Below are positions 42,217 to 51,462 of a stretch of 64,000 bases of DNA, piece after piece. Each line of letters starts with the position of its first letter. The stretch's first letter is position 1. The stretch covers positions 254,501 through 318,500 of the forward strand of contig NZ_CP034348.1 in assembly GCF_009762325.1 (NCBI RefSeq). The letters are read 5' to 3'. This DNA comes from Roseovarius faecimaris (GTDB taxonomy: Bacteria; Pseudomonadota; Alphaproteobacteria; Rhodobacterales; Rhodobacteraceae). Under the pieces are notes generated by a model, which was not told the origin of the DNA, searched no databases, and saw only the letters and a list, made by a program, of their open reading frames with translations. A program made the translations under genes and the position numbers.

Positions 42217-42261
42217 GCCGTGCTCTTGCCAAATCACCATGCAGATGATGGAACTGCAGCT

Positions 42262-43206
42262 ATGATTGAAAGAGCACCATTTCCCTTCCTGGCCGAGACA
42301 AAGGCCGATGTTCCCCAAAACCTGCTGACCCTTGCGCGGGGTCTGCCCGTTCCGCGCGTGGCACTTGTAAACGCCGGAAGCCCCTTGCCGCTCAGAGGCC
42401 TGCGCGAGGCGACCGAAGCCGGGCTGGCCGAGCCGATCCTGATCGGGGATGAGGTCAAGATCCGCGCTGCCGCAGAGGAGATCGGCTGGGATATCGGCGG
42501 GCTCAGGCTGGTCCATGCGCCGCATGCCGCCGCTTCGGTTGAAGCCGCCCGGATGGGGCGCGAAGGCGAGGCGGACAGTATCATGAAAGGCCAGGTGCAT
42601 ACCTCGACCTTCCTCAAGGGGTTGTTGCCCAGTGCCGCCGGGCTGCGCGACAAAGGTGTGCGCTGTGGCCATGTGTTTCATATCACGGCCCCCGGTTCGG
42701 AACGGCCCCTGCTGCTGACCGATGGCGCGCTGAATGTCGACCCGACGATCGAGACGCGTCAGGCGTGTTTGACCCATGCGGTCGGGCTGGCGCAGCGGCT
42801 GGGAGTGGCGCGGCCCAAGGCGGCGATCCTGTCGGCGAATGAAGACCCTATTCCTTCGCTGAAAAACTCCATGGAAGCCGCCGAAATCGCCGCTTGGGCC
42901 AAGACCGCCCTGCCGCAGGCCGAAGTCGCCGGGCCGATGGCGCTCGACCTGATCTTCTCGAAGGCCGCGGCGGCGGTGAAGAACTATGACAGCCCCGTCG
43001 CGGGCGATGCCGATGTCATGCTCGTGCCCAACATCACCACGGGCAATGCGCTCTTTAAGCTGATGATGCTTGGCATGGGGTGCTGCTGCGCCGGGATTGT
43101 GCTGGGGGCGAAAGTGCCGATCCTGCTAACCTCGCGCTCTCAGGCCGCACCTGCGCGCATCGCGTCGGCCGCGCTTGGAGTGGTGGCCTGCGGAGAGCCT
43201 GCATGA
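42262..43206 (+). CDS. pta: phosphate acetyltransferase
   Basis: A 314-residue short-form phosphotransacetylase (PTA_PTB domain only) that exchanges acetyl phosphate and acetyl-CoA. It starts MIERAPFPFLAETKADVPQN and carries NAGSPLPLRGLREATEAGL, GEADSIMKGQVHTSTFLKG and LVPNITTGNALFKLMMLGMG, the CoA/phosphate site region. The ATG at 42262 is chosen over an upstream GTG at 42220, which has no ribosome-binding site and no family-like residues. It overlaps ackA by four bases. In roseobacters this pta follows xsc in taurine and other C2-sulfonate use. Confidence 0.9.
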   Translation: MIERAPFPFLAETKADVPQNLLTLARGLPVPRVALVNAGSPLPLRGLREATEAGLAEPILIGDEVKIRAAAEEIGWDIGGLRLVHAPHAAASVEAARMGREGEADSIMKGQVHTSTFLKGLLPSAAGLRDKGVRCGHVFHITAPGSERPLLLTDGALNVDPTIETRQACLTHAVGLAQRLGVARPKAAILSANEDPIPSLKNSMEAAEIAAWAKTALPQAEVAGPMALDLIFSKAAAAVKNYDSPVAGDADVMLVPNITTGNALFKLMMLGMGCCCAGIVLGAKVPILLTSRSQAAPARIASAALGVVACGEPA

Positions 43207-44354
43207 TCCTTGTCATCAATGCCGGGTCGTCCTCGATCAAGTTCGCCGTTTTCGATGCACAGCTGGTCGAGCAGATCGACGGGATGGCCGAAGGGATCGG
43301 CTCCTCCCCCCGGCTGAAGATCGCCGGACAGGCTCAGTCGGCGGCGTTTGCCGACCATGACGGCGCGTTGCGGGCCATTCTGGACGCCCTGGCCGAACAG
43401 GGCTGGCCGCTGGAGCGCTTCGACGCGGCGGCGCACCGGGTGGTGCATGGCGGGGTGGAGATATCGCGCCCCGTTGCGGTGACGCCCGAGGTGATCGAAG
43501 TAATCGAGGCCTGCGCCGAGCTTGCGCCCTTGCACAACCCCAACAACCTGGCGGGTATTCAGACGCTGCAACGGCTCGCGCCCGATCTGCCGCAATTCGC
43601 CAGCTTCGACACGGCGTTTCACGGCACCAACCCGGAGGTGGCGCAGCGCTATGCGATCCCAGAGGTGCCCGAGACCCGCGGTATCCGGCGCTATGGGTTT
43701 CACGGGCAAAGCTATGCCTGGATCGTGCGGCACCTGCCACAGATGACAGACGCCGCGCTGCCTGCACGGCTTCTGGCCTTTCACCTGGGCAATGGCGCAT
43801 CGATCTGCGCCATACGGGACGGCGTGTCGGTGGCCACGTCCATGGGCTATTCGCCCACCGAAGGACTGACCATGGGAACCCGATCGGGCACGATAGACCC
43901 CAAGGCGGTGATCGATCTGGTGGATCGGTTTGGAGAAACCAAGAGGGCCTTTGGATTTCTCAATGATGAAAGCGGGCTGAAAGGGCTGTCGGGCGGCATT
44001 TCCGACATGCGCGCTTTGCTGGCCAGCGACGCGCCCGAGGCGGCGTTTGCCGTAGAGCATTTCTGCTATTGGGCGCGGCGACACGCAGGTTCGCTGATTG
44101 CTGCGATGGAGGGATGCGACGGGGTCGTTTTTACGGGCGGGATTGGTGAGAATGCAGCACAGGTGCGCGCGCGGATTCTGAGCGGGCTGACCTGGCTGGG
44201 CCTTGCGCTTGACCACGAAGCCAACGCTCGGAACGCGCCGCGGCTCCATGCAACCGGCTCGGCGGTGCGGGTCTGGATCGTCAAAGCCGAAGAGGAACGC
44301 ATGATCGCCGCGGATGCCCTGTCCCTGCTGGGCGCAGCGGCCAAGAAAATGTGA
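43203..44354 (+). CDS. ackA: acetate kinase
   Basis: A 383-residue ASKHA-fold kinase that makes ATP and acetate from acetyl phosphate and ADP, or the reverse. It starts MILVINAGSSSIKFAVFDAQ, with N7-type phosphate loop, and has HRVVHGGVE, FHGTNPEVAQRYAIPE, YGFHGQSYAWI, HLGNGASICAI and GGIGENAAQVRARIL. Coupled to pta by an ATGA overlap. With Xsc this gives a way to gain ATP from sulfonates when acetyl-CoA is in excess. Its stop codon lies inside a palindrome. Confidence 0.94.
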   Translation: MILVINAGSSSIKFAVFDAQLVEQIDGMAEGIGSSPRLKIAGQAQSAAFADHDGALRAILDALAEQGWPLERFDAAAHRVVHGGVEISRPVAVTPEVIEVIEACAELAPLHNPNNLAGIQTLQRLAPDLPQFASFDTAFHGTNPEVAQRYAIPEVPETRGIRRYGFHGQSYAWIVRHLPQMTDAALPARLLAFHLGNGASICAIRDGVSVATSMGYSPTEGLTMGTRSGTIDPKAVIDLVDRFGETKRAFGFLNDESGLKGLSGGISDMRALLASDAPEAAFAVEHFCYWARRHAGSLIAAMEGCDGVVFTGGIGENAAQVRARILSGLTWLGLALDHEANARNAPRLHATGSAVRVWIVKAEEERMIAADALSLLGAAAKKM

Positions 44355-44386
44355 CATTTTCTTGTAATTTTCTGTGTCAGAAAATT
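44343..44386. repeat. paired palindrome, CTG/CAG type (copy 4)
   Basis: Arms AAGAAAATGT / ACATTTTCTT around G (44343-44363), with the ackA TGA stop in the middle, then AATTTTCTG / CAGAAAATT around TGT (44366-44386). This is the element at 24326 in reversed order. It lies between convergent ackA and hemE. Confidence 0.75.
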
Positions 44387-44402
44387 GGGCCGGTGCGCCC
44401 GT

Positions 44403-45437
44403 TCAGCCGCCGCGCACCGTATCAATCATAAGCTGCACATTGTCCGGGTCCGCATCCGGCGTGATCCCGTGCCCCAGATTAAAGATATGCGGCCCGCCCG
44501 AGAAGGCGTCAACGATGGCGCGGGTTTCGCGCACCAGAGCATCCCCGCCCGTCACCATATGCGACGAGGCCAGATTGCCCTGCACACAGCCATCGACCTG
44601 CACGTGCTTGGCGGCCCATTCGGGGCTGACCGAATTGTCCAGTGCGATACAATCCGCCCCGGTTGCCTTGGCAAACCCGACATATTTCTCGCCGCCTTCG
44701 CGCGGGAAGGCGATGACGGGGATGCCGGGATGTCTGGCCTTGAGGGCCGTGATGATCTCGCGCGCGGGGTCCAGCGCGTAGCGATCAAAGTCCTCGCCCT
44801 TGAGCGAACCGGCCCAGCTGTCAAAGAGCTTCACGCATTCCGCCCCTGCGTCGATCTGCACTGAGAGATACTCGATCGTCGCCGCCGTGATCCGGGTCAT
44901 GAGCGCCTCGAACACCTCCCTGTGTTGATCCTTGAGCGCATGGGCCGGGCCCTGGTCGGGCGTCCCGCGCCCGGCGATCATGTAGGTGGCCACGGTCCAG
45001 GGCGCACCGGCAAAACCGATCAGAGTGGTCTCGGCGGGCAGTGCACCGGCAAGGTTTCGCACGGTCTGATAGATGGGGTTCAAGGTCTCGTGAATGTCAT
45101 CGGTCGGTTTGAGCGCCTCGACCCCCGCCATGTCGGTGATCGTGCTCAGCCGGGGGCCTTCGCCGGTCACGAACCACAGATCGGCGCCAAGCGCCTGCGG
45201 CACAAGCAGAATATCGGCAAAGAGGATTGCCGCGTCAAAACCATAGCGGCGGATCGGCTGGAGCGTCACCTCGGTGGCGAGGTCACTGTTGTAGCACAAG
45301 GACAGGAAATCCCCCGCCTCGGCCCGCGTGGCGCGGTACTCGGGCAGGTAGCGCCCGGCCTGGCGCATCATCCAGATCGGCGGAACATCCTGTGTCTCGC
45401 CTGCCAGTGCTCTCAGGATCGTCTTTTGCCCGGTCAT
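44403..45437 (-). CDS. hemE: uroporphyrinogen decarboxylase
   Basis: A 344-residue enzyme that decarboxylates the four acetate side chains of uroporphyrinogen III to give coproporphyrinogen III. Signature [20 protein letters not shown] near the N-terminus and [16 protein letters not shown], plus the conserved Asp in [14 protein letters not shown]. Divergent from hemC with about 96 bases between starts, which should contain both promoters. Heme supply fits the many cytochromes encoded in the window. Confidence 0.95.
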   Translation of the reverse strand: MTGQKTILRALAGETQDVPPIWMMRQAGRYLPEYRATRAEAGDFLSLCYNSDLATEVTLQPIRRYGFDAAILFADILLVPQALGADLWFVTGEGPRLSTITDMAGVEALKPTDDIHETLNPIYQTVRNLAGALPAETTLIGFAGAPWTVATYMIAGRGTPDQGPAHALKDQHREVFEALMTRITAATIEYLSVQIDAGAECVKLFDSWAGSLKGEDFDRYALDPAREIITALKARHPGIPVIAFPREGGEKYVGFAKATGADCIALDNSVSPEWAAKHVQVDGCVQGNLASSHMVTGGDALVRETRAIVDAFSGGPHIFNLGHGITPDADPDNVQLMIDTVRGG

Positions 45438-45533
45438 GTCATCCTCCGTTTACACGTGTGGTGTCGCCCTTCGCACGGGATGTCAAGCACAGCACGGCTT
45501 GCCTTGCGCAATTCACCGATTTAGACGGTAATC

Positions 45534-46493
45534 ATGACAGTTGATCTTCCCTCTCCCGACGCCCCGCTCAAGCTTGGCACACGCGGCTCGCCTCTGGCGC
45601 TGGCGCAAGCCCATGAAACCCGTGACCGGCTCATGCGTGCCCATGATCTGCCCGATGAGGCGTTCGAGATCGTAGTGATCAAGACGACCGGCGACAACCG
45701 GTCGCTGATCGATACCGATACGCCGCTGAAAGAACTGGGCGGCAAGGGGCTTTTTACCCGCGAGATCGAGCAGGCGCTGCTGGAGGGCGGGATCGACATC
45801 GCGATCCATTCGATGAAGGACATGCCGGTGTTGCAGCCCGAGGGGCTGCTGCTCGATTGCTACCTGCCGCGTGAGGATGTGCGCGATGCGTTTGTTTCAC
45901 CCGGGGCGGCCACGCTGAAGGCGCTGCCCGCAGGCAGCCTGGTCGGCACCTCGTCGCTGCGTCGGCGCGCGCAGGTGATGGCGGCCTATCCGCATCTGAA
46001 AGTGGTGGAGTTTCGCGGCAATGTGCAGACCCGGTTGAAGAAGCTCGAAGACGGCGTTGCGGCCTGCACGTTCTTGGCCATGGCCGGGCTGAACCGTCTG
46101 GGCTGTGCGGATGTGGCCCGCGCGGCGATTGCCCCCGAAGAGATGCTGCCAGCCGTGGCGCAGGGCGCCATCGGGATTGAACGGCGCGCAGATGACACGC
46201 GCGTGGCGGCACTGCTGGAGCCGCTGCATGACAGGCCGACCGGTGAGAGACTGGCGGCAGAACGGGCGTTTCTGGCCGCCCTCGACGGCTCTTGCGAGAC
46301 GCCCATCGCCGGGCTTGCGGAGCTGGATGGGGGCACGCTCCGGCTGCGCGGAGAAATCCTTCGCCCCGATGGCAGCGAAGTGCTGCGCGATGACCGGACC
46401 GCACCGGTGGAGGATGGGGCGGAGCTGGGTCGGGCGATGGCGGCAGACTTGCTCGCGCAGGCCGGTCCCGGTTTCTTCGACTGGCGGGGCTGA
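45534..46493 (+). CDS. hemC: porphobilinogen deaminase
   Basis: A 319-residue enzyme joining four porphobilinogens into hydroxymethylbilane. Seen: LGTRGSPLALAQAHETRDRL, KTTGDNRSLIDTDTPLKELG, FTREIEQALLEGGIDIAIHS with the catalytic region HSMKDMP, and the dipyrromethane-cofactor cysteine in ALDGSCETPIAG. Divergent from hemE. The second-to-last step gene hemD is not next to it here. A single palindrome lies 8 bases after its stop. Confidence 0.95.
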   Translation: MTVDLPSPDAPLKLGTRGSPLALAQAHETRDRLMRAHDLPDEAFEIVVIKTTGDNRSLIDTDTPLKELGGKGLFTREIEQALLEGGIDIAIHSMKDMPVLQPEGLLLDCYLPREDVRDAFVSPGAATLKALPAGSLVGTSSLRRRAQVMAAYPHLKVVEFRGNVQTRLKKLEDGVAACTFLAMAGLNRLGCADVARAAIAPEEMLPAVAQGAIGIERRADDTRVAALLEPLHDRPTGERLAAERAFLAALDGSCETPIAGLAELDGGTLRLRGEILRPDGSEVLRDDRTAPVEDGAELGRAMAADLLAQAGPGFFDWRG

Positions 46494-46500
46494 GCGCCTG

Positions 46501-46522
46501 AGAAAATTCGTACGAATTTTCT
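46501..46522. repeat. single palindrome, CGTACG type (copy 5)
   Basis: A perfect 22-base palindrome with arms AGAAAATTCGT / ACGAATTTTCT lies between convergent hemC and the flavin dehydrogenase gene, with outer GCGC on each side a few bases away. It is the second unit of the paired element, standing alone. Confidence 0.8.
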
Positions 46523-46534
46523 TGCGCCCGGCGA

Positions 46535-47950
46535 TCAGGTTTCGGGAAGCAGTTTTCCCGGGTTCAGGATTCCCCTTGGATCGAGCGCGGTCTTGATTGC
46601 CCGCATGGCGGCGATTGCCTCGGGGGATTTGCGCCGCGCCATCGAGGATTTCTTCATCAGCCCGATCCCATGCTCAGCGGAAAAGCTGCCGCCGAGAGCC
46701 ATGGCCGTGTCCTCTACCGCTTCATAGATTGCCGAATGCACCGCTGGATCGTCGGTGCTGGGCCAACCGTTGAAATGCAGGTTGCCGTCCCCCAGATGCG
46801 CGACCGACAGGATGGTGATATCGGGGTCGAGTGCGCGGGCGCGGGCATCGAGCGTGTCCACGAGTGTTTGCATCTTGTCGAGCGGTACCGCGATGTCATG
46901 GTCGATCGACGGCGTATGCAGACGGGCGACCTCGGCGACCGCCTCGCGCCGGGCCCACATCTCAGCCCGCTGCGCTTCGTTCTGGGCGACAACCGCGTCA
47001 CGCACCAGACCGGCCTCGAACATCTCGGCCAGGATCGTCTCAAGCTGTGCGACCACGGGGATGGTGCCATCGGGCAGCGGGGTGGCATCGCGCGCGGCAA
47101 TAGCCCCGATCTCGACCATGATATTGATGTCATGCGCCTCATCGAACGGCGCGCGCGCCTCGGGAAACCGCTTCATATGCGCCTTGATATAGGTGCCGGG
47201 CATGTATTCGAACGCCTCCACGGCGCGCCCGGTTTCCGCCTGCAGGCGGTTCAGAAGCACCAGCGCCTGATCGATCGAAGGCGCGGCGACCATGGCCGTG
47301 GCATAGGCCAGCGGCTTCGGTGCAAGCTTGAGCACGGCGGCGGTGATCACCCCCAGCGTGCCCTCGGCCCCGATCATCAGGTGGCGCAGGTCATAGCCCG
47401 AGTTGTCCTTGTGCAGCTCGCTCATCAGGTCCATCACCTCGCCGGTCGGCAGGACCACTTCCAGCCCGAGACACAGATCGCGTGTACTGCCATAGCGGAC
47501 CACGTTGGAGCCGCCCGCATTGGTGCTGAGCGCCCCGCCGATCCGCGCGGAGCCGCGCGCGCCAAAGGTGAGCGGGAAGATCAGCCCATGTGCCTCGGCA
47601 GCGGCGTGAATGTCCGACAGGATCGCACCGGCCTCGACAATGGCGACGCGCGCCTCGGGGCGGATCTCACGGATGGCTGACATCCGCTCCAGCGACAGCA
47701 TGATGGCCCCGTCGCCCGAGGTGGCCCCGGTCAGCCCGGTATTGCCGCTGATCGGCACCACCGGGGTTCCGGTCTCGTTGGCCCACTTGAGAGTGGCGGC
47801 CACCTGCGCGGTGTCACGCGGTTTGACCACCGCCAGCGGGGTCCAGTGATAGGCGTCCATCCAGTCGCGCGAATAGGGCGACATGTCCGGCCCGGTCAGA
47901 ACCTGCTCGGCGCCAAGGCGCGCGATGAGAAGAGAGACGATATCAGTCAT
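46535..47950 (-). CDS. FAD-linked D-2-hydroxyacid dehydrogenase (GlcD/D2HGDH type)
   Basis: A 471-residue PCMH-type flavoprotein. FAD-binding stretch VVPISGNTGLTGATSGDGAI (with TPV before it) and NAGGSNVVRYGSTRDLCLGL, and the C-terminal FAD-oxidase domain with HLGDGNLHFNG and EHGIGLMKK, the metal-binding histidines. Homologues oxidise D-2-hydroxyglutarate, D-lactate or glycolate, passing electrons to ETF, cytochrome or quinone; the exact substrate is unclear. The ATG at 47950 is used, as the longer TTG form has no support. It is 64 bases downstream of the LysR gene on the same strand. Confidence 0.85.
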   Translation of the reverse strand: MTDIVSLLIARLGAEQVLTGPDMSPYSRDWMDAYHWTPLAVVKPRDTAQVAATLKWANETGTPVVPISGNTGLTGATSGDGAIMLSLERMSAIREIRPEARVAIVEAGAILSDIHAAAEAHGLIFPLTFGARGSARIGGALSTNAGGSNVVRYGSTRDLCLGLEVVLPTGEVMDLMSELHKDNSGYDLRHLMIGAEGTLGVITAAVLKLAPKPLAYATAMVAAPSIDQALVLLNRLQAETGRAVEAFEYMPGTYIKAHMKRFPEARAPFDEAHDINIMVEIGAIAARDATPLPDGTIPVVAQLETILAEMFEAGLVRDAVVAQNEAQRAEMWARREAVAEVARLHTPSIDHDIAVPLDKMQTLVDTLDARARALDPDITILSVAHLGDGNLHFNGWPSTDDPAVHSAIYEAVEDTAMALGGSFSAEHGIGLMKKSSMARRKSPEAIAAMRAIKTALDPRGILNPGKLLPET

Positions 47951-48014
47951 GGACGCCAGTCTGGGGCAGTTTGTGGGCCGCTTCAAGCGGGCCGATGTGC
48001 CCGAGGATATTTAA

Positions 48015-48923
48015 TCAATGCACCCCATCGGACACGCTGGTGCTCAGAAAGTCCCGAAGGGTTTTGGCGGCAGGGCTTTCGGCGCGTGCCTTTGACCAGG
48101 CGATGCCGACATCCATTGTGGGGACGTCCACCTCCAACCCGCGTGTTTCAAGGCGCTGACCCTCGAGCGACCAGGGCCGATACACCATGTCCGACAGGAT
48201 GGTGACCCCCATTCCGGCCGCGACCATGGAGCGGATCGCCTCGATCGACGCGGTGCGAAAACTGATATTTGGCTTGAGCCCGTGGCGTGTCCAGTAAGAG
48301 CCGGCGGTTTGCGCGGCCTCGTCGACGGTGAGCATGATATAGGGCTCTCGCGCGACATCAGCGAGCGAAACCGACGGCGCCGACAGCAGACCGTGCCCGG
48401 GCGGCAGCCAGAGCCTGCGCCGCGACCGAAACAGGGTCTCGTAAGCGATGTCTTTCTTGTTGCGCAGGTTCGAGACCAGAATCACGGCCATATCCAGATC
48501 GCCCTCGACCAGGCGATGCTCGATCGCGTTGCGCGGCAGTTCGACCAATTCGATCTCGATCTGCGGATAACTGCGTAAAAAACGGGCATGGTGGCGCGGC
48601 ATGAAATACCCCGCCACCGTGTAGGTCAGCCCGACCTTGAGCCGCCCTTCCGCCCCGGACTCCACCCGCAGGGGCGATTGTGTCGCCTCGTTCACGGCGG
48701 CGATGATGTTGCGCGCATGACTGAGAAAGCGCGCACCCTCGGCGGTCAGGTACACCCCCTTGGCGACACGAGAAAATAGTTTGACACCAAGGGTTTCCTC
48801 CAATTGCTTGATCGCTGTGGTGACGGCGGATTGCGAGATATTCAGCTCTTTCGCGGCTAGGGAAACCTGCCCGAAATCCGCCGCGGCGATAAAGTATCGC
48901 GCTTGCCTGACCGAAATTGACAT
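48015..48923 (-). CDS. LysR-family regulator divergent from pxpA cluster
   Basis: A 302-residue LysR regulator: winged helix ISVRQARYFIAAADFGQVSL with NISQSAVTTAIKQLEETLG, then a periplasmic-binding-like effector domain. The domain from about 90 contains LKVGLTYTVAGYFMPRHHAR and MVAAGMGVTILSDM. It is transcribed away from pxpA, so it probably regulates the pxpA-accB-accC-pxpBC-bioY operon; the shared 152-base gap is very AT-rich. Confidence 0.88.
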   Translation of the reverse strand: MSISVRQARYFIAAADFGQVSLAAKELNISQSAVTTAIKQLEETLGVKLFSRVAKGVYLTAEGARFLSHARNIIAAVNEATQSPLRVESGAEGRLKVGLTYTVAGYFMPRHHARFLRSYPQIEIELVELPRNAIEHRLVEGDLDMAVILVSNLRNKKDIAYETLFRSRRRLWLPPGHGLLSAPSVSLADVAREPYIMLTVDEAAQTAGSYWTRHGLKPNISFRTASIEAIRSMVAAGMGVTILSDMVYRPWSLEGQRLETRGLEVDVPTMDVGIAWSKARAESPAAKTLRDFLSTSVSDGVH

Positions 48924-49075
48924 GACCGGAGCCTCCGAAGGAATACCGTCATCATTATCAATTTTTCAGATATTAAGAAAACATATTTTTAATTTGAAAT
49001 ACACACGGCCGTTGTCATTCTGTCTCATCACAAGCGCCGATCGGACGCGGCGCATACGCAGGACAGGGGGAGCAC
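48924..49075. promoter_or_regulatory. AT-rich divergent promoter region of LysR/pxpA
   Basis: A 152-base gap with an AT-rich core (about 48955-49005), unlike its GC-rich surroundings. An inverted repeat TTTTC / GAAAA with 9 bases between (48963-48981) fits the size of a LysR T-N11-A site. No more can be said. Confidence 0.45.
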
Positions 49076-49822
49076 ATGGCACTGCCGGTTACGCTGAATT
49101 GCGACATGGGCGAGGCGTTCGGCCTCTACAAGATGGGCGATGACGAAGCGCTTATGCCCCTGATCAACGTGGCCAATGTGGCCTGTGGCTTTCACGCCTC
49201 GGACTTCAATCACATGCGGACGACGGTACAGCTCGCTCGCCGTCACGGGGTCCGGGTCGGGGCGCATCCCTCGCTGCCTGACCTTCAGGGGTTTGGCCGC
49301 CGCGAGATGGCAATGACCCGCGAGGAAATGGCCAATTGCGTGATCTACCAGATCGGCGCGCTCAAGGGGTTTCTGGATGCGGATGGCATGACGCTGAGCC
49401 ATATCAAACCGCACGGCACGCTTTATGGCATGGCCGGGCGGCTGGAGCATATCGCGCATGCCATCTGCGATGCGGCGGACGTGTTCGAAGTGCCGATCAT
49501 GGGCATGGCGGGCACGCTGCATGAAGAGATCTATACCGCGCGCGGGCATCGCTTCATCGCCGAGTTCTATGCGGATCTGGATTACAATGACGAGGGCGGG
49601 CTGATCATCACCCGCGAGCATGACGCCAAGGATGCGGCCGAAGCAGGCGCACGCTGTTTGCGGGCCATCACCGACGGCAAGGTGCAGAGCGTGGGCGGCG
49701 TGGACCTGCCGACCAAGGCCGAAACGATCTGCGTGCATTCCGACACCCCGAACGCCGTCGAGATCGCCAGCGCCGTGCGCGCGGCCATCGCCGACCATAT
49801 CGAACAGAAAGAGGAGAGCTGA
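49076..49822 (+). CDS. pxpA: 5-oxoprolinase subunit A / LamB-YcsF protein
   Basis: A 248-residue LamB/YcsF family protein. Typical sequence is LNCDMGEAFGLYKMGDDEAL, NVACGFHASDFNHMRTTVQL, VGAHPSLPDLQGFGRREMAM and IKPHGTLYGM. With PxpB and PxpC it can form the ATP-dependent 5-oxoprolinase that opens pyroglutamate to glutamate. Here it starts a cluster in which a biotin carrier and biotin carboxylase are inserted between it and pxpB, so the system probably acts by carboxylation rather than by simple ATP-driven ring opening. The ATG follows AGGGGGAG. Confidence 0.87.
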   Translation: MALPVTLNCDMGEAFGLYKMGDDEALMPLINVANVACGFHASDFNHMRTTVQLARRHGVRVGAHPSLPDLQGFGRREMAMTREEMANCVIYQIGALKGFLDADGMTLSHIKPHGTLYGMAGRLEHIAHAICDAADVFEVPIMGMAGTLHEEIYTARGHRFIAEFYADLDYNDEGGLIITREHDAKDAAEAGARCLRAITDGKVQSVGGVDLPTKAETICVHSDTPNAVEIASAVRAAIADHIEQKEES

Positions 49823-49825
49823 GCC

Positions 49826-50068
49826 ATGGCTACCGAAGAGATCAAATCGCCCCTGCCCGGGGTTTTCTATCGCCGCCCCTCGCCGGACGATCCGCCGTAC
49901 AAAGACGTCGGGGACAGCGTCGCCCCAGGCGATGTGATCGGGCTGATCGAGGTGATGAAAAGCTTTCACGAGGTCAAGGCCGACAAGGCGGGCAAGATCA
50001 CGCGCTTCGTGCTGGAAAACGAAGATGCGGTGATGGCCGGTCAGACGCTTGCCGAGATCGAGGTCTGA
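49826..50068 (+). CDS. stand-alone biotin carboxyl carrier protein
   Basis: An 80-residue biotinyl domain, only the carrier fold. The biotin lysine is in IEVMKSFHEV; the canonical motif is EAMKM, so Ala and Met are replaced by Val and Ser. It starts MATEEIKSPLPGVFYRRPSP and has GDSVAPGDVIGLIEVMKS. It lies 4 bases after pxpA and 11 before the carboxylase. It is shorter than AccB and lacks the N-terminal Pro/Ala linker, suggesting a dedicated carrier for this cluster. It would need biotin, and bioY closes the operon. Confidence 0.85.
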   Translation: MATEEIKSPLPGVFYRRPSPDDPPYKDVGDSVAPGDVIGLIEVMKSFHEVKADKAGKITRFVLENEDAVMAGQTLAEIEV

Positions 50069-50078
50069 GGGGGCGCTT

Positions 50079-51443
50079 ATGCCGATCCGGTCGCTCTTCA
50101 TAGCCAACCGAGGCGAGATCGCCGTGCGCATCATCCGCGCGGCGCGCGAGCTGGGGATCGAGACGATCCAGGCGTATTCGGACGCCGACGAAAGCTCGCT
50201 GGCCGTGCAGATCGCGGACCGCGCTGTGAATGTCGGCCCGCCGCATGCGACGAAATCCTATCTCAGGGTGGACGGTATGGTGCAGGCGGCCAGGGACGCG
50301 GGCGCGGATGCGGTGCATCCCGGCTATGGGTTTTTGGCCGAGAATGCGGAGTTTGCCGACGCCGTTGTGGCCGCGGGAATGACATTTGTCGGGCCCGACG
50401 GCGATATGATCCGCATGATGGGCGACAAGGTCAGCGCCCGGCAGGCGGCCATTCGGGCGGGCGTGCCGGTGGTGCCCGGCAGCGAAGGGCGGATTGACGA
50501 CCCCGACGCGGCGCGCGCGCTGGCCGAGGAGATCGGGTTTCCGGTGATGATCAAGGCCGCGGCGGGCGGTGGCGGGCGCGGTATTCGCATCGCCGACGAC
50601 ATGGCTGCGTTCGAGGCCGAACTGCCCAAGGCGCGGGCCGAGGCCGAGGCGGCCTTTGGCGATGGCGGGCTCTATATCGAGAAGGTCATCGGGCAGGCAC
50701 GGCATATCGAGGTGCAGGTGCTGGGCGACGGCGAAAATGTCGTGCATTGCTATGAACGCGAATGCTCCTTGCAGCGGCGGCGGCAGAAGGTGTGGGAAGA
50801 GGCGCCGGCGGCCTGTCTGAACGATGCCGTGCGCGCCAAGCTGTGCGACAGCGCCGTGGCGCTCGCCAAGGCGGTCAACTATCAGGGCGCGGGCACGGTT
50901 GAATATCTCTATGACGATGCGACCGAGGAATTCTATTTCATCGAGATGAACACCCGCATCCAGGTCGAGCATCCCTGCTCGGAATGGATCACGGGGCTTG
51001 ATCTTGTGGCCGAAATGATCCGCATCGCGGGCGGCGGCAAGCTGCGCCATGCGCAATCCGATATCGAAGCGCGCGGTCATGCCATTGAGGTGCGGCTCAA
51101 TGCCGAGGATCCGGCGAATAACTTCATGCCCTTCCCGGGCCTTGTGGGTGACTTGCGCCTGCCCGGCGGGCCGGGCGTGCGGTTCGATTCAATGCTCTAT
51201 TCGGGCTACGCGATCCCGCCGTTCTACGACTCGCTGCTGGGCAAGCTCATTGTCTGGGCCGAGACCCGCGACGAGGCGATCACGAGGCTCGATTCCGCTC
51301 TGAGCGAGCTGACCATCGAGGGCGTCAAGACGACCGCCCCGCTCTTTCGTGCGCTGGCGGCCGACGCCACCGTCCGCGAGGGAGACTTTCACACGAAATG
51401 GCTTGAGGGCTGGCTGACAGACAATGCCGCCCGGCTGACCTGA
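50079..51443 (+). CDS. biotin carboxylase subunit
   Basis: A 454-residue ATP-grasp biotin carboxylase, starting MPIRSLFIANRGEIAVRIIR, with GYGFLAENAEFADAVVAAG, KAAAGGGGRGIRIADDM, HIEVQVLGDGENVVHCYERE, EMNTRIQVEHPCSEWI and AIEVRLNAEDP. It carboxylates the biotin carrier with bicarbonate and ATP. ATG 50079 is preceded by GAGGGGGCG. The housekeeping AccC should be elsewhere with accB; this one is surrounded by pxp genes, so its carboxyl acceptor is probably handled by PxpBC. Confidence 0.87.
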   Translation: MPIRSLFIANRGEIAVRIIRAARELGIETIQAYSDADESSLAVQIADRAVNVGPPHATKSYLRVDGMVQAARDAGADAVHPGYGFLAENAEFADAVVAAGMTFVGPDGDMIRMMGDKVSARQAAIRAGVPVVPGSEGRIDDPDAARALAEEIGFPVMIKAAAGGGGRGIRIADDMAAFEAELPKARAEAEAAFGDGGLYIEKVIGQARHIEVQVLGDGENVVHCYERECSLQRRRQKVWEEAPAACLNDAVRAKLCDSAVALAKAVNYQGAGTVEYLYDDATEEFYFIEMNTRIQVEHPCSEWITGLDLVAEMIRIAGGGKLRHAQSDIEARGHAIEVRLNAEDPANNFMPFPGLVGDLRLPGGPGVRFDSMLYSGYAIPPFYDSLLGKLIVWAETRDEAITRLDSALSELTIEGVKTTAPLFRALAADATVREGDFHTKWLEGWLTDNAARLT

Positions 51444-51462
51444 CCGATAGGAGAGGCACACC

